Part shown: one piece after another, positions 52,426 through 61,090 of the stretch | Layout: each line of letters begins with the position of its first letter | Numbering within the stretch: the first letter of the stretch is position 1 | Assembly (NCBI GenBank): GCA_016124975.1 | Contig: WGMP01000040.1 | Span: forward strand, 32,700-96,699 | Direction: 5' to 3' | Origin: Phycisphaera sp. | Lineage (GTDB): Bacteria > Planctomycetota > Phycisphaerae > Phycisphaerales > SM1A02 | DNA: 64,000 bases | Notes under the pieces: generated by a model | Seen by the model: only the letters and a program-made list of their open reading frames with translations | Database searches by the model: none | Told to the model about the DNA's origin: nothing | Program-made: the position numbers and the translations under genes

Positions 52426-53034
52426 ATGTCGACCGCGAAGGACCTCGCCAGGACCGAACGACGCATCTTCGTCACGGCGGACACGCACTTCCGCCACGCC
52501 GAGGCGCTCGAGACCTTCGCGCGGCCGTTCGGCACCGTCGACGAGATGGACGCCGCGCTCGTCGCGCGCATCAACGAGACGGTGGGCGTGAAGGACATCC
52601 TCGTGCATCTCGGCGACTTCATGGTGAAGGGCGGCGGGCGCGGCTGGGAGGAAGACGATCTCCGCCGCGCCGAGCGCCTGCGCGACGCGATCCACTGCAG
52701 GCGGATCGTCCTCGTGCGCGGCAACCACGATCCGAACGGCGAGAAGCGCTTCGACGCGATGTTCGAGTCGGTCGACGACATCGTCTCGGGCCGCGGCATC
52801 GCGGGGGTCGACGAGCGCATCGTGATGTTCCACTACCCCATCGACCAATGGCAGGGCCGCCCGAACGGCGGCTTCCACCTGCACGGCCATGTGCACGGCT
52901 TCGGCGCGCATCTGGCGCGCCGCTTCGATGTGGGCGTCGATGTCGCGGCGAACGCGATGCGCCCGCGGCTTCTCGTCGAGCTGATCGCAGAGATGCGCAG
53001 GGAAGCGCCGAGCGGCTTCACGCGCGTGTCGTGA
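52426..53034 (+). CDS. Metallophosphoesterase
   Basis: A 202-aa calcineurin-like phosphoesterase. The metal motifs are present: FVTADTHFRH (DxH), DILVHLGDFMV (GD), IVLVRGNHDPNGE (GNHD), IVMFHYPIDQW (H), and HLHGHVHGFGAH (GHxH). It is shorter than most and resembles the predicted phosphoesterases often found in phages and bacterial accessory regions. The substrate is unknown. Its 3' end is followed 14 bp later by an aminotransferase gene with its own GGGAGG site, so the two may be co-transcribed. Confidence 0.87.
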   Translation: MSTAKDLARTERRIFVTADTHFRHAEALETFARPFGTVDEMDAALVARINETVGVKDILVHLGDFMVKGGGRGWEEDDLRRAERLRDAIHCRRIVLVRGNHDPNGEKRFDAMFESVDDIVSGRGIAGVDERIVMFHYPIDQWQGRPNGGFHLHGHVHGFGAHLARRFDVGVDVAANAMRPRLLVELIAEMRREAPSGFTRVS

Positions 53035-53048
53035 GGGAGGACCGACAG

Positions 53049-54242
53049 GTGTACTCGCGCAAGCGGCTCGACATCGGATGGATCGACCTTGCCGCCGCTG
53101 CGCTCGGCGCGGTCGTGTCGCGTGGCGCGGCGAAGCTTGCGCACGATATCGAGGCCGCGCTTGCGGGCGATGGACGCGAGGCGATCGCGTTCCTGTCGCT
53201 GCGCAGCGGGTTCGACCTGATGCTGCGCGAACTGGCGCTGCCGAAGGGAAGCGAGGTGATCGTGTCGGCGCTCACGATTCCCGACATGTGGACGCTGCTC
53301 GAGGAACATGGGCTGCGCGTGATCCCCGTCGATGTCGACCCGGCCACGCTCGCGCCGCGCGCGGCCGACATCGAGCGGCTCGTGACGCCTGCGACGCGTG
53401 CGGTGCTGGTCGCGCATCTCTTCGGAACCCGAGTGGATCTCGGCGAAATCGTGCAGGTCGCGCGCGCGCGCGGGCTCCTGCTCTGGGAGGACTGCGCGCA
53501 GACCTTCGACACACGCGCCTCGTGTGGCGATGCGCGCGCCGACTGCACGATGCTCAGCTTCGGGCCGATCAAGACGGCAACCGCGCTCGGGGGCGGCGCG
53601 CTGCTCTTCCGCGATGGCGCGCTCGCGGCGCGATGCCGCGCGACGCATGCGACCTATCCGCGCGCGCCGAGCGGTGCGTTTCTCAAGCGCGTCGTCAAGT
53701 TCGCGGGGCTCAAGTTCATCAGTCTGCCGTTGCCGTATGCGTGCTTTGTGCGCTGGTGCGCGTGGCGTGGCCGCGACTACGACACGGCGATCCAGATGTC
53801 GGTGCGCGGATTCGCACGCGAACGGCTGCTCGAGCGCCTGCGGCAGCAGCCGTCGCGCGGGCTGCTCTGGCTCATGCTGCGCCGCATCGTGCGGTCGGAC
53901 GGCACGCGCGTCCGCGCGCGCAAGGAGGTGGGGGACTGGCTGATGCACGCGCTTGCGGGCACGGTCGAGGTGCCCGGCCGCGCGGCGCCGTACGCCGACC
54001 ACTGGGTCTTCACGATCCTGAGCGACGAGCGCGTGGCGTTCATCGCGCGCCTGCGCGCTGCGGGATTCGACGCGACGAGCGTGGCGACGATGCGCAGCGT
54101 GCCCGCGCCGGCGGACCGCCCCGACCTCGCGCCGCGAGAGGCCGAGCGCATGCTCGCGCGGCTCGTCTATGTGCCGATGTACCCCGAGATGCCGCAGCAC
54201 GCACGCGAACGGCTGCGCGCGGCGATGAGCGCAGGAAGGTGA
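53049..54242 (+). CDS. DegT/DnrJ/EryC1/StrS-type PLP aminotransferase-like protein
   Basis: A 397-aa fold-type I PLP protein. IAFLSLRSGFDLMLRELALP and EVIVSALTIPDMWTLLEEHG correspond to the N-terminal domain. LLWEDCAQTFDTRASCG holds the PLP-binding Asp, and MLSFGPIKTATALGGGALLF holds the Lys that would form the aldimine. The family makes 3- or 4-amino deoxysugars on nucleotide carriers for surface glycans. The GTG at 53049 has GGGAGG 8 nt upstream. It sits apart from the main glycan locus. The substrate-binding region is divergent, so activity is probable but not certain. Confidence 0.82.
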   Translation: MYSRKRLDIGWIDLAAAALGAVVSRGAAKLAHDIEAALAGDGREAIAFLSLRSGFDLMLRELALPKGSEVIVSALTIPDMWTLLEEHGLRVIPVDVDPATLAPRAADIERLVTPATRAVLVAHLFGTRVDLGEIVQVARARGLLLWEDCAQTFDTRASCGDARADCTMLSFGPIKTATALGGGALLFRDGALAARCRATHATYPRAPSGAFLKRVVKFAGLKFISLPLPYACFVRWCAWRGRDYDTAIQMSVRGFARERLLERLRQQPSRGLLWLMLRRIVRSDGTRVRARKEVGDWLMHALAGTVEVPGRAAPYADHWVFTILSDERVAFIARLRAAGFDATSVATMRSVPAPADRPDLAPREAERMLARLVYVPMYPEMPQHARERLRAAMSAGR

Positions 54243-54318
54243 CGCCGCCGCCGATCCCGCGCCACCGCCCACCCGCCCACCGTCCGCCGTCCGCCGTCCA
54301 CCCTCACATCCCACCAAA

Positions 54319-54384
54319 GGGAGCCGCCGCAGCGGCGACCGCTCAGGTACGCGGCGACCGCTCAGGTGCGCGGCGACCGCTCAA
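54319..54384. repeat. Dispersed hairpin repeat, copy 2, with tandemly triplicated end
   Basis: GGAGCCGCCGCAGCGGCG and its tail match the copies near 43.3 and 63.6 kb. Here the tail GCGGCGACCGCTCA is repeated three times at 19-bp spacing (54332, 54351, 54370). It sits between convergent genes and ends two bases from the lpdA stop codon. Confidence 0.65.
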
Positions 54385-54385
54385 A

Positions 54386-55867
54386 TCACGCGTGCACCGC
54401 GCGGCCTTCCGTCGCAAGCGCCGCCTCGTGCAGCGCCTCGTGCATGGTCGGGTGCGCGTGCACGGTCGAGATGATGTCCTCGATCGTCGCCTCGACGCGA
54501 CGCGCGAGGCCCATCTCGCCGATCAGCTCGCTCGCGTCCTCGCCGATGATGTGCGCGCCGAGGATCTCGCCGTACGGCTCGCTCACGATGACCTTCACGA
54601 GGCCCTCGGTCGCGCCGACCGCGATCGCCTTGCCGTGGCCCTTGAACGCGTACTTGCCGACCTTGTACTTGAGGCCCTTCTCCTTCGCCTGCTTCTCCGT
54701 CATGCCGACCGACGCGATCTGCGGGTTGCAGTAGGTGCAGCCGGGGATCGACGAGTAGTCGACGCCGAGGGTGTGGTGGCCCATGAAGCGCTCGACGCAC
54801 GCGACGGCCTCTTCGCTCGCGATGTGCGCAAGCCAGGGGGCGCCGATACAGTCGCCGACCGCGTAGACGCCGGGGACCGAGGTCTGGTAGGTCGGCTCCT
54901 TCTTGTCCTTGTAGTCGGTCCAGATGTGGTTCTTCTCGATCTTGAGGCCGAGCTTCTCGTCGACGAGGCCCTCGTAGCGGCCCTTGACGCCGATCGCGAC
55001 GAGCACGCACTCGGCCTCGATCGACTCGGTCTTCGACTTGTCGGCGGCCTGCGCCAGCGTGACCTTCGCGCCCGCGGCGGTCTTGTCGATCGCGGTCGTC
55101 ATCGTGCCGACCTTGAACTCCATGCCCTGCTTGGTGAACGCGCGCATCGCGGCGGCCGAGATGTCCTCGTCCTCGTTCGGCAGGATGCGGTCCATCATCT
55201 CGACGACCGTGACCTTCGTGCCGAAGGCGTTGAAGAAGTACGCGAACTCCATGCCGATCGCGCCCGAGCCGATGATCACCATCGACTTCGGCTGCTTCGG
55301 AATCGTCAGCGCGTCATAGCTCGAGAGGATCGTCTTGCCGTCCGACTTCGCGAACGGCAGCTCGTTGGGCGCGGCGCCCGTCGCGATCATCACGCGGTCC
55401 GCGGTGATCTCGCCGACCTTCTCGCCGCCCGTGCCGTGGTAGTAGTCGCCGTCGGCCTTCGTCACCTGCACGCGGCAGGGGCCCGCGCTCGTCTTGCCGC
55501 TGAGGATCTTCGCGTGGCCCTCGACATGGTCGATCTTGTTCTTCTTGAAGAGGAACGCGATGCCGTTGTTCAGCGTGCCCGTGATCGAGCGCGAGCGGCC
55601 GATGACCTTCGCCCAGTCGACCTTCACGGCGCCCTCGGCGAACTCGAAGCCCCAGTCCTTGCCGTGGCGGATCGCCTCCATGTAGAGCTCCGCGTTGTGG
55701 AGGAGCGCCTTGGTCGGGATGCAGCCCCAGTTGAGGCAGACGCCGCCGAGCTTGCCGCGCTCGATGCAGCAGACCTTGAGGCCCATCTGGGCCGCGCGGA
55801 TGGCGCCGACATAGCCGCCGGGGCCGCCGCCGATGACGATCAGGTCGTAGTGCTTCGTGTCTGCCAT
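54386..55867 (-). CDS. lpdA: Dihydrolipoyl dehydrogenase
   Basis: A 493-aa flavoprotein disulfide reductase. The FAD motif is YDLIVIGGGPGGYVGAIRAA, and the redox-active disulfide is in GGVCLNWGCIPTKALLHN. The NAD-binding domain has SMVIIGSGAIGMEFAYFFNA, and VPGVYAVGDCIGAPWLAHIA is the second FAD site. The catalytic His-Glu pair is in VHAHPTMHEALHEAAL. It is the E3 component of 2-oxoacid dehydrogenase complexes and the glycine cleavage system, reoxidising lipoyl groups with NAD. No E1 or E2 gene is nearby. The ATG at 55867 matches the family start; a longer upstream frame is not conserved-looking and was ignored. Confidence 0.96.
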   Translation of the reverse strand: MADTKHYDLIVIGGGPGGYVGAIRAAQMGLKVCCIERGKLGGVCLNWGCIPTKALLHNAELYMEAIRHGKDWGFEFAEGAVKVDWAKVIGRSRSITGTLNNGIAFLFKKNKIDHVEGHAKILSGKTSAGPCRVQVTKADGDYYHGTGGEKVGEITADRVMIATGAAPNELPFAKSDGKTILSSYDALTIPKQPKSMVIIGSGAIGMEFAYFFNAFGTKVTVVEMMDRILPNEDEDISAAAMRAFTKQGMEFKVGTMTTAIDKTAAGAKVTLAQAADKSKTESIEAECVLVAIGVKGRYEGLVDEKLGLKIEKNHIWTDYKDKKEPTYQTSVPGVYAVGDCIGAPWLAHIASEEAVACVERFMGHHTLGVDYSSIPGCTYCNPQIASVGMTEKQAKEKGLKYKVGKYAFKGHGKAIAVGATEGLVKVIVSEPYGEILGAHIIGEDASELIGEMGLARRVEATIEDIISTVHAHPTMHEALHEAALATEGRAVHA

Positions 55868-56075
55868 GGTGGGGTCTCGCTTTGGTTCGCGTTGGTCTTC
55901 GGGCTTCACCCCGGACCTCGGTCGAGCCGCGCGACCGCACGCGGCCGAGGTGACGGGGGTCGAGAGAATAGCGGCGATCGGAGGCCCGCCGCGGCGCTTC
56001 GGCTCAACGCGCCCGCTCCGCGCGCCGATGACCCGTGCGGGCGCCGCACGCGGGCGCAGCGCACCCTTTCCTCGC

Positions 56076-57533
56076 ATGGTGGAAATCGTGGAACAGAAGA
56101 CGCCCGACGGCCCGAATGACCCCGATCCCGCTCCGACCGCCGCAGGGCGCGCGGTTGTCGCGCCGCAAGCCATCGATCTCGGGTCGGGGCTGACGAATGG
56201 CACCGTCGACCGCCTCGTCGACAGGCTTTCGACGGCGCTTCGGGACCAGCACGACATAGTCCGAGAACTATCCGAGGCCCGCGCCGACCTTGCACGCAGG
56301 CACGAGGAGGCAGAGGCGGCCCGCCGCCGCGCCGAGCGGACGATGGAGTGCCTCACCAGCTTCCTCCACGCCCTCGGACACGACCTCCGCGCGCCGTTCG
56401 TCGGCATCGACGCCTCGCTCCAGCTCCTCGACCTCGAGGCCGCGGGCCTTCGCCCCGACGAACTTCGCGCGCGTGTCTCCGAGACGGCGTCGGGCGTGCG
56501 CCGCACCTGCTCCTATGGGCTCTCGATGATCGCCGATCTCTTCGAGCTGATGCGCACCGAGGCGGGCGCCTGGCGCGTGCAGCCGATGCCGGTCGACCTC
56601 CTGGCCCTTGTGCGCGAGGTGCGCGCCCTCGTGCTGCCCCAGGCGCGTGCCAAGGGCCTCGACATCGCGATCCACCTCGTCGGGTCGGGCGCAGGCTGCA
56701 ACGAGCCCGAGATCGAGGCCTTCCGCACAGATCCCGACAGGCTGAGGCAGGCGCTCGTCAATGTGCTCGCGAACGCCGTGAAGTTCAGCGACGCGGGGGT
56801 GGTCGACATCGAGATCGCGCGCCCCGTCGCGGGCCAGTGCGTGTTCCGCGTGCTCGACAGGGGCCCTGGCATCGCACCCGACGCGCTCGAGCGCATCTTC
56901 GAGCCGTTTCACCAGAGCGAGCGCACCGCAGCGCACGCGGGCGAAGGCCTCGGCCTCGGCCTCGCGATCGCGGAGCGGTGCGCGCGGCTCCTCGGAGGGT
57001 CATGGACCGCCTCGAACCGCGAGGGCGGCGGCGCTGCGTTCACGCTCACGCTTCCCGAGGACACGCACTGCGAGCCCACCTCCTCGGCGGCGCCGAGCGC
57101 GGGTTCGCCCGCGCAGAGCACGGCATCCTCGCGCATGGCGGGTCGCACGCTGCGCATCCTCGTCGTCGACGACGAGGCTGCGGCCGCGCGTCTGGCGGCG
57201 CATCACCTGCGCGTTCTCGGCCACGCCGTTGCGACGGCGGCCTCGCTCGCCGAGGCCCGCGCGGCGCTCGCGTCGCCCAGCGCCTTCGACCTCATCCTCG
57301 CCGACTTCGAACTTCCCGATGGCGATGGCGCAGACATGCTCGATCTCGTGCGTGGGCTCGGGAACGCTCCCGTCATCCTCTCGAGCGCCCGCGTCTGCGA
57401 CGACATGCTCGATCGAGGCGCCGCGGCCGTCGTTCCGAAGCCGCTCGAGCGCGCGGCGCTTGCGGCCACGCTCGCCCGGGTCCTCGCGGGAATGGAGCGG
57501 CGCGGCGCGGAAGAGCCGTCGAAGCCTCGGTGA
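56076..57533 (+). CDS. Hybrid sensor histidine kinase with C-terminal receiver domain
   Basis: 485 aa with no membrane segment, so it is cytoplasmic. A coiled coil (about 60-90) leads into the H box FLHALGHDLRAPFVGIDASL. The ATPase domain has the N box NVLANAVKFSDAGVV, the G1 box FRVLDRGPGIAPDALE, and the G2 box GEGLGLGLAIAERCARLLGG. After a Ser/Ala linker, the receiver domain reads LRILVVDDEAAAARLAAHHL, phospho-acceptor Asp in LILADFELPDGDGAD, and VVPKPLERAAL with the conserved Lys. The signal and target are unknown. The ATG at 56076 was chosen over upstream ATGs in a low-complexity region. It is divergent from lpdA. Confidence 0.88.
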   Translation: MVEIVEQKTPDGPNDPDPAPTAAGRAVVAPQAIDLGSGLTNGTVDRLVDRLSTALRDQHDIVRELSEARADLARRHEEAEAARRRAERTMECLTSFLHALGHDLRAPFVGIDASLQLLDLEAAGLRPDELRARVSETASGVRRTCSYGLSMIADLFELMRTEAGAWRVQPMPVDLLALVREVRALVLPQARAKGLDIAIHLVGSGAGCNEPEIEAFRTDPDRLRQALVNVLANAVKFSDAGVVDIEIARPVAGQCVFRVLDRGPGIAPDALERIFEPFHQSERTAAHAGEGLGLGLAIAERCARLLGGSWTASNREGGGAAFTLTLPEDTHCEPTSSAAPSAGSPAQSTASSRMAGRTLRILVVDDEAAAARLAAHHLRVLGHAVATAASLAEARAALASPSAFDLILADFELPDGDGADMLDLVRGLGNAPVILSSARVCDDMLDRGAAAVVPKPLERAALAATLARVLAGMERRGAEEPSKPR

Positions 57534-57535
57534 AC

Positions 57536-57544
57536 TGCTAGGAT
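57536..57544 (+). promoter_or_regulatory. Extended -10 promoter element upstream of the phosphoesterase
   Basis: TGCTAGGAT lies just after the histidine kinase stop. Transcription from about 57551 gives a leader of about 80 nt to the GTG at 57632. The same nonamer precedes the lipoprotein gene at 62987. Confidence 0.45.
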
Positions 57545-57631
57545 CGTGTTTCGGTCGCACGGGCCATCCGCTCGGCGCCGACCCCGCGGCCGGGCGTGCC
57601 GGCGGGACGCCGCTGCAGGAGTAGAGAGCCC

Positions 57632-58660
57632 GTGCGCATCGCCATCGTCAGCGACATCCACGCCAACCTCGCTGCGTTCGAGGCCGTCCTCGCCCACGCG
57701 CGGTCGGTCGGCTACGACTCGATGGTGTGCCTCGGCGATGTGGTCGGCTATGGCCCCGACCCCGTCGAGTGCGTCGACCTCGTGCGCGAGCACTGCGAGT
57801 GGACGCTGCTCGGAAACCACGATTTCGCGGCCGTCTACGAGCCGACCAACTTCAACACCGTCGCCGCGAAGGCCGTCTTCTGGACGCGCGCGCAGACGCT
57901 CGAGGGCGAGTGGCTGAGGCGGCGCATCGCCGAGCTTCAGCAGGCGCGCGACGAGGACCGCATCTCCGACGCCGAGTTCCTCGACCGAAAGTGCGGCGCG
58001 GAGGTCGAGCAGCGCGAGCGCGTCGACTTCATGTTCCGCATCTCGCCGCGGCGGATCCTGCTCGACCGCTATGTGTGCGTGCACGCATCGCCGTCGCGGC
58101 CCGTGAACGAGTACCTCTTTCCGAACGATGTCGAGGCGAACCCCAAGCGGCTCGAGCGGAACTTCGGGCTCCTCACGCTTCCAGGTCCCGACGGCGACCG
58201 CCGCGTGAGCGCGATCGTCGGCCACACGCACTGCCCGGGCTTCATCCTCGAGGCGCCGCCCGACCCGGTCGAGATCGCGCGGGTCGAGGCGGAGCACGCG
58301 CGCACCCACGGCGAGGGCGCCGCGCCGTCGCTCCTCGAGATGGCGCGCGCGCGCATCCCGAGGCGCTACGAGTTCGAGGCGTTCCCCGTGGGCGCCGACA
58401 CCTGGACGCCCAACGATGACGAGATGCCCGAGGGCTGCCGCTTCATCCTGAACCCAGGCTCCGTCGGGCAGCCGCGCGACGGCGACCCGCGCGCGAGCTA
58501 CGCCATGCTCGAGGTCGGCGAGAACGGCGCGCGCGACCGCTTCGTCTTCCATCGCGTGGCCTACGACATCGGCCGCACGCAGTCGCGCCTCCGCGCCTAC
58601 ATGGCCGCGGGCGCGCCGCTCGACGACTGGCTCGCGGAGCGCCTCGAGCGCGGGCAGTAG
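57632..58660 (+). CDS. Metallophosphoesterase (serine/threonine-phosphatase-like)
   Basis: A 342-aa calcineurin-like phosphoesterase. It begins with RIAIVSDIHANLAAFEAVL (DxH), then MVCLGDVVGYGPDP (GDxxGYGPxP), WTLLGNHDFAAV (GNHD), VCVHASPSRPVNEYLF and AIVGHTHCPGFIL (GHTH). INPGSVGQPRDGDPRAS-like FILNPGSVGQPRDGDPRASY is the hallmark of the YfcE/ApaH-like family. The substrate is unknown. The GTG at 57632 gives the expected N-terminus and has GGAG further upstream. A hairpin at 58693-58709 follows the gene. Confidence 0.88.
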   Translation: MRIAIVSDIHANLAAFEAVLAHARSVGYDSMVCLGDVVGYGPDPVECVDLVREHCEWTLLGNHDFAAVYEPTNFNTVAAKAVFWTRAQTLEGEWLRRRIAELQQARDEDRISDAEFLDRKCGAEVEQRERVDFMFRISPRRILLDRYVCVHASPSRPVNEYLFPNDVEANPKRLERNFGLLTLPGPDGDRRVSAIVGHTHCPGFILEAPPDPVEIARVEAEHARTHGEGAAPSLLEMARARIPRRYEFEAFPVGADTWTPNDDEMPEGCRFILNPGSVGQPRDGDPRASYAMLEVGENGARDRFVFHRVAYDIGRTQSRLRAYMAAGAPLDDWLAERLERGQ

Positions 58661-58692
58661 GTTCGTTCCGACGGTTCATCGGGCACCGAAGA

Positions 58693-58709
58693 CCGCCGCA
58701 GCGCGGCGG
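58693..58709 (+). terminator. Hairpin after the phosphoesterase gene
   Basis: CCGCCGC (58693-58699) and GCGGCGG (58703-58709) form a perfect 7-bp stem with an AGC loop, 33 bp after the stop. AAA follows but no U-run, so it is a possible factor-dependent or RNA 3' end. Confidence 0.35.
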
Positions 58710-58764
58710 AAACGCCACTTGCACGCGCCGAGAAGCACGAGAGGCGAGGCGAAGCGGATCGCGC

Positions 58765-58770
58765 TACCCT
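58765..58770 (+). promoter_or_regulatory. -10-like box TACCCT upstream of yidC
   Basis: GCTACCCT resembles other GCTAnnnT boxes in this window. A start near 58777 would give a leader of about 70 nt before the yidC ATG. Confidence 0.3.
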
Positions 58771-58847
58771 TTGCGCCTCGCGAGGGGTGACGCCGTTCGG
58801 CCGCGCGAGCGTTCGCCCAGGAATGGGCCCCATCGGTCTCAGAAATC

Positions 58848-61085
58848 ATGTCTCCCATCATCAAGAAGTTCCTCGTCACGGCCGTGCTGGCCGCGCTGAT
58901 CGTCGGTTTCGGCATCGTGGTCGCCACGGGGCCAGGGCCAGCCGAGCAGCAGGCAGCGTCGCAGGCGATCACCGAGGCTTCGCGCCCGAAGCTCCCGTCC
59001 GCGGACGGATCGGCGGCCGGGTCCAACGCTTCACCCGCTGCAGCTGAGGCACAGGCGACGCCCTCCGAGGCGCAGCCCTCCGCTTCAGGCGGCGGCGCGC
59101 CCGCGAGCGCGCCCACGCCCGCCGCGCAGGCGGACGCCGCGGCCGCGCAGGCGCCCGTCGGCCTCGTTGCGCGCGTGCCTGCGGGCATGACCGCTGCGAC
59201 GGGCCTCTCTTCGGTCGGCTCGCTCGACCCCGCCGTCGCGCCTGTGCGCATCCAGTTTGCGGCAAGCGGGGCGGGCATCTCCGAGATCGTCTTCGCGGAC
59301 TTCTGGAACACCGCCGATGACCGCCGCGCCGCGCGCGACGCCCGCAGGTCTGGCGACGCGGCGCAGATGCCCGCCGACAGTGCACGCTTCGTCCTGGCGA
59401 CCTCGACGCGCATCGGCGAGTTCACGGTCCCCGTCCTTGCGGCGCGTGAACTCTCGATCAACGGTGCGGCGGTCAACATCTTCGGCGCCGTCTGGGGCGA
59501 GGACTCGCCTGGCCGCTTCGCCACCGAGATCGCCGATGCGAACGGCCGCGCGATCGCGCGCGTCGAGCGCAGCTTCGTGCGCGGCGCGCGGAGCCCCTAT
59601 GAGATCCAGCTCGCGCAGCGCGTCGTGAACCTCACAGACGAGCCCATGCGCGTGCGGCTCCTCCAGTATGGCCCCGGCGACATGCCGCGCGACGCGGGCC
59701 TGCCCATCGACATGCGGCGCTTCCACTTCGGGTACCTCTTCCCCGAGAAGCGCGACCCGACGCAGTCGTTCGTGACGGCGGCGGGTCAGATGCTCGACCG
59801 CACCGCGGTGTCCAAGCAGATCGCGAACCAGTCGTATCTTCTCTGGCCGAACGAGTCGTCGGCCGCCGACAACCTCTCGCTCTCGTGGTTCGGCACCACC
59901 GACCGCTACTTCACCTTCGCGGTCCACGCGCCGTTTTCGCCGCCAGGGTCTCCTTCGCGGCGCCTTGAGTCGGTCGTCGAGGTGAAGGCTCTCACGAACG
60001 GCGTCTCGGGCGCAGGCGAGCAGCTCCTGACGACGCTGTGGACGCCCGTCACCGAGGTGGCCGCGCGCGGCACCGCGAGCTTCGACCTCGGCGTCTATGC
60101 GGGGCCGCTCGATCCGCGCGTCCTCGACCGCACCGAGCCCTACGCGGGGCTCAACATGGGCGGCCTCATCCTCTACACGATGGGCGGCTGCTGCGCGTGG
60201 TGCACCTTCTCGTGGCTCGCGAACTTCCTGCTCTGGTTCCTCTCGTTCATCCACGACTACCTCGTCTTCGACTGGGGCCTCGCCATCATCGGCCTCGTCG
60301 TGGTGGTGCGCCTGATCCTGCACCCTGTGCAGAAGAAGTCGCAGATCGCCATGCAGCGCTTCTCGCGGGCGATGACCGCGATGAAGCCCGAGCTCGACGC
60401 GCTGCAGAAGAAGTTCAAGGACGACCCGCGGCGCATGCAGCAGGAGCAGCTGCGCCTCTTCCGCGAGAAGGGCGTCAGCCCCGCGGGCTGCCTCGGCGGC
60501 ATGCTTCCGATCATCGCGCAGATGCCCATCTGGATGGCGCTCTACGCGGTGCTCTTCTTCGCCTTCGACCTCAGGCAGCAGCCCGCGTTCTTCGGCGTGT
60601 TCCAGAACTTCGGCGGGTGGGCGTTCCTCGCGGACCTCTCCGCGCAGGACAACTTCCTGCGCTTCCCGAATCCGATCAACCTCTTTCTCTTCAACCTCTC
60701 GGCGATCAACCTGCTGCCGATCCTCATGGGCATCGTCTTCTACTTCCAGCAGAAGTACATGTCGCCGCCGATCACTCCCAACATGACCGAGGAGCAGATC
60801 CAGCAGCAGAAGATCATGAAGTGGATGATGGTCATCATGTTCCCGATCATGACCTACATCGCGCCGAGCGGACTCACGCTCTACATCCTCACCTCGACCT
60901 GCATCGGCATCGTGGAGAGCCGCATCATCAAGAAGCAGGTCGACGCGATGGATCTCTCGGCGCCGCCCGCGAAGCCTGCGAAGAAGGGCTTCCTCGCGCG
61001 GGTCTACGAGCAGGCGCTCGAGCGCGCCGCCGAGCAGCAGAAGAACGGCGGACGCAGCGCCAAGCCGCGGGGCAAGGGACGCTGA
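58848..61085 (+). CDS. yidC: Membrane protein insertase YidC
   Basis: A 745-aa YidC/Oxa1/Alb3 protein. An N-terminal membrane anchor (LVTAVLAALIVGFGIVVATG) is followed by an Ala/Pro-rich linker and a large periplasmic domain. The conserved C-terminal core holds five membrane helices: FDWGLAIIGLVVVVRLILHP, MKPELDALQKKFKDDPRRMQ, GCLGGMLPIIAQMPIWMALY and INLLPILMGIVFYFQQKYMS. The hydrophilic groove Arg is in VVVRLILHPVQKK. YidC inserts membrane proteins with or without SecYEG. mnmE follows after 5 bp, the usual gene pair near bacterial origins; rnpA and rpmH, which often precede yidC, are not adjacent here. Confidence 0.95.
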   Translation: MSPIIKKFLVTAVLAALIVGFGIVVATGPGPAEQQAASQAITEASRPKLPSADGSAAGSNASPAAAEAQATPSEAQPSASGGGAPASAPTPAAQADAAAAQAPVGLVARVPAGMTAATGLSSVGSLDPAVAPVRIQFAASGAGISEIVFADFWNTADDRRAARDARRSGDAAQMPADSARFVLATSTRIGEFTVPVLAARELSINGAAVNIFGAVWGEDSPGRFATEIADANGRAIARVERSFVRGARSPYEIQLAQRVVNLTDEPMRVRLLQYGPGDMPRDAGLPIDMRRFHFGYLFPEKRDPTQSFVTAAGQMLDRTAVSKQIANQSYLLWPNESSAADNLSLSWFGTTDRYFTFAVHAPFSPPGSPSRRLESVVEVKALTNGVSGAGEQLLTTLWTPVTEVAARGTASFDLGVYAGPLDPRVLDRTEPYAGLNMGGLILYTMGGCCAWCTFSWLANFLLWFLSFIHDYLVFDWGLAIIGLVVVVRLILHPVQKKSQIAMQRFSRAMTAMKPELDALQKKFKDDPRRMQQEQLRLFREKGVSPAGCLGGMLPIIAQMPIWMALYAVLFFAFDLRQQPAFFGVFQNFGGWAFLADLSAQDNFLRFPNPINLFLFNLSAINLLPILMGIVFYFQQKYMSPPITPNMTEEQIQQQKIMKWMMVIMFPIMTYIAPSGLTLYILTSTCIGIVESRIIKKQVDAMDLSAPPAKPAKKGFLARVYEQALERAAEQQKNGGRSAKPRGKGR

Positions 61086-61090
61086 GCGCG

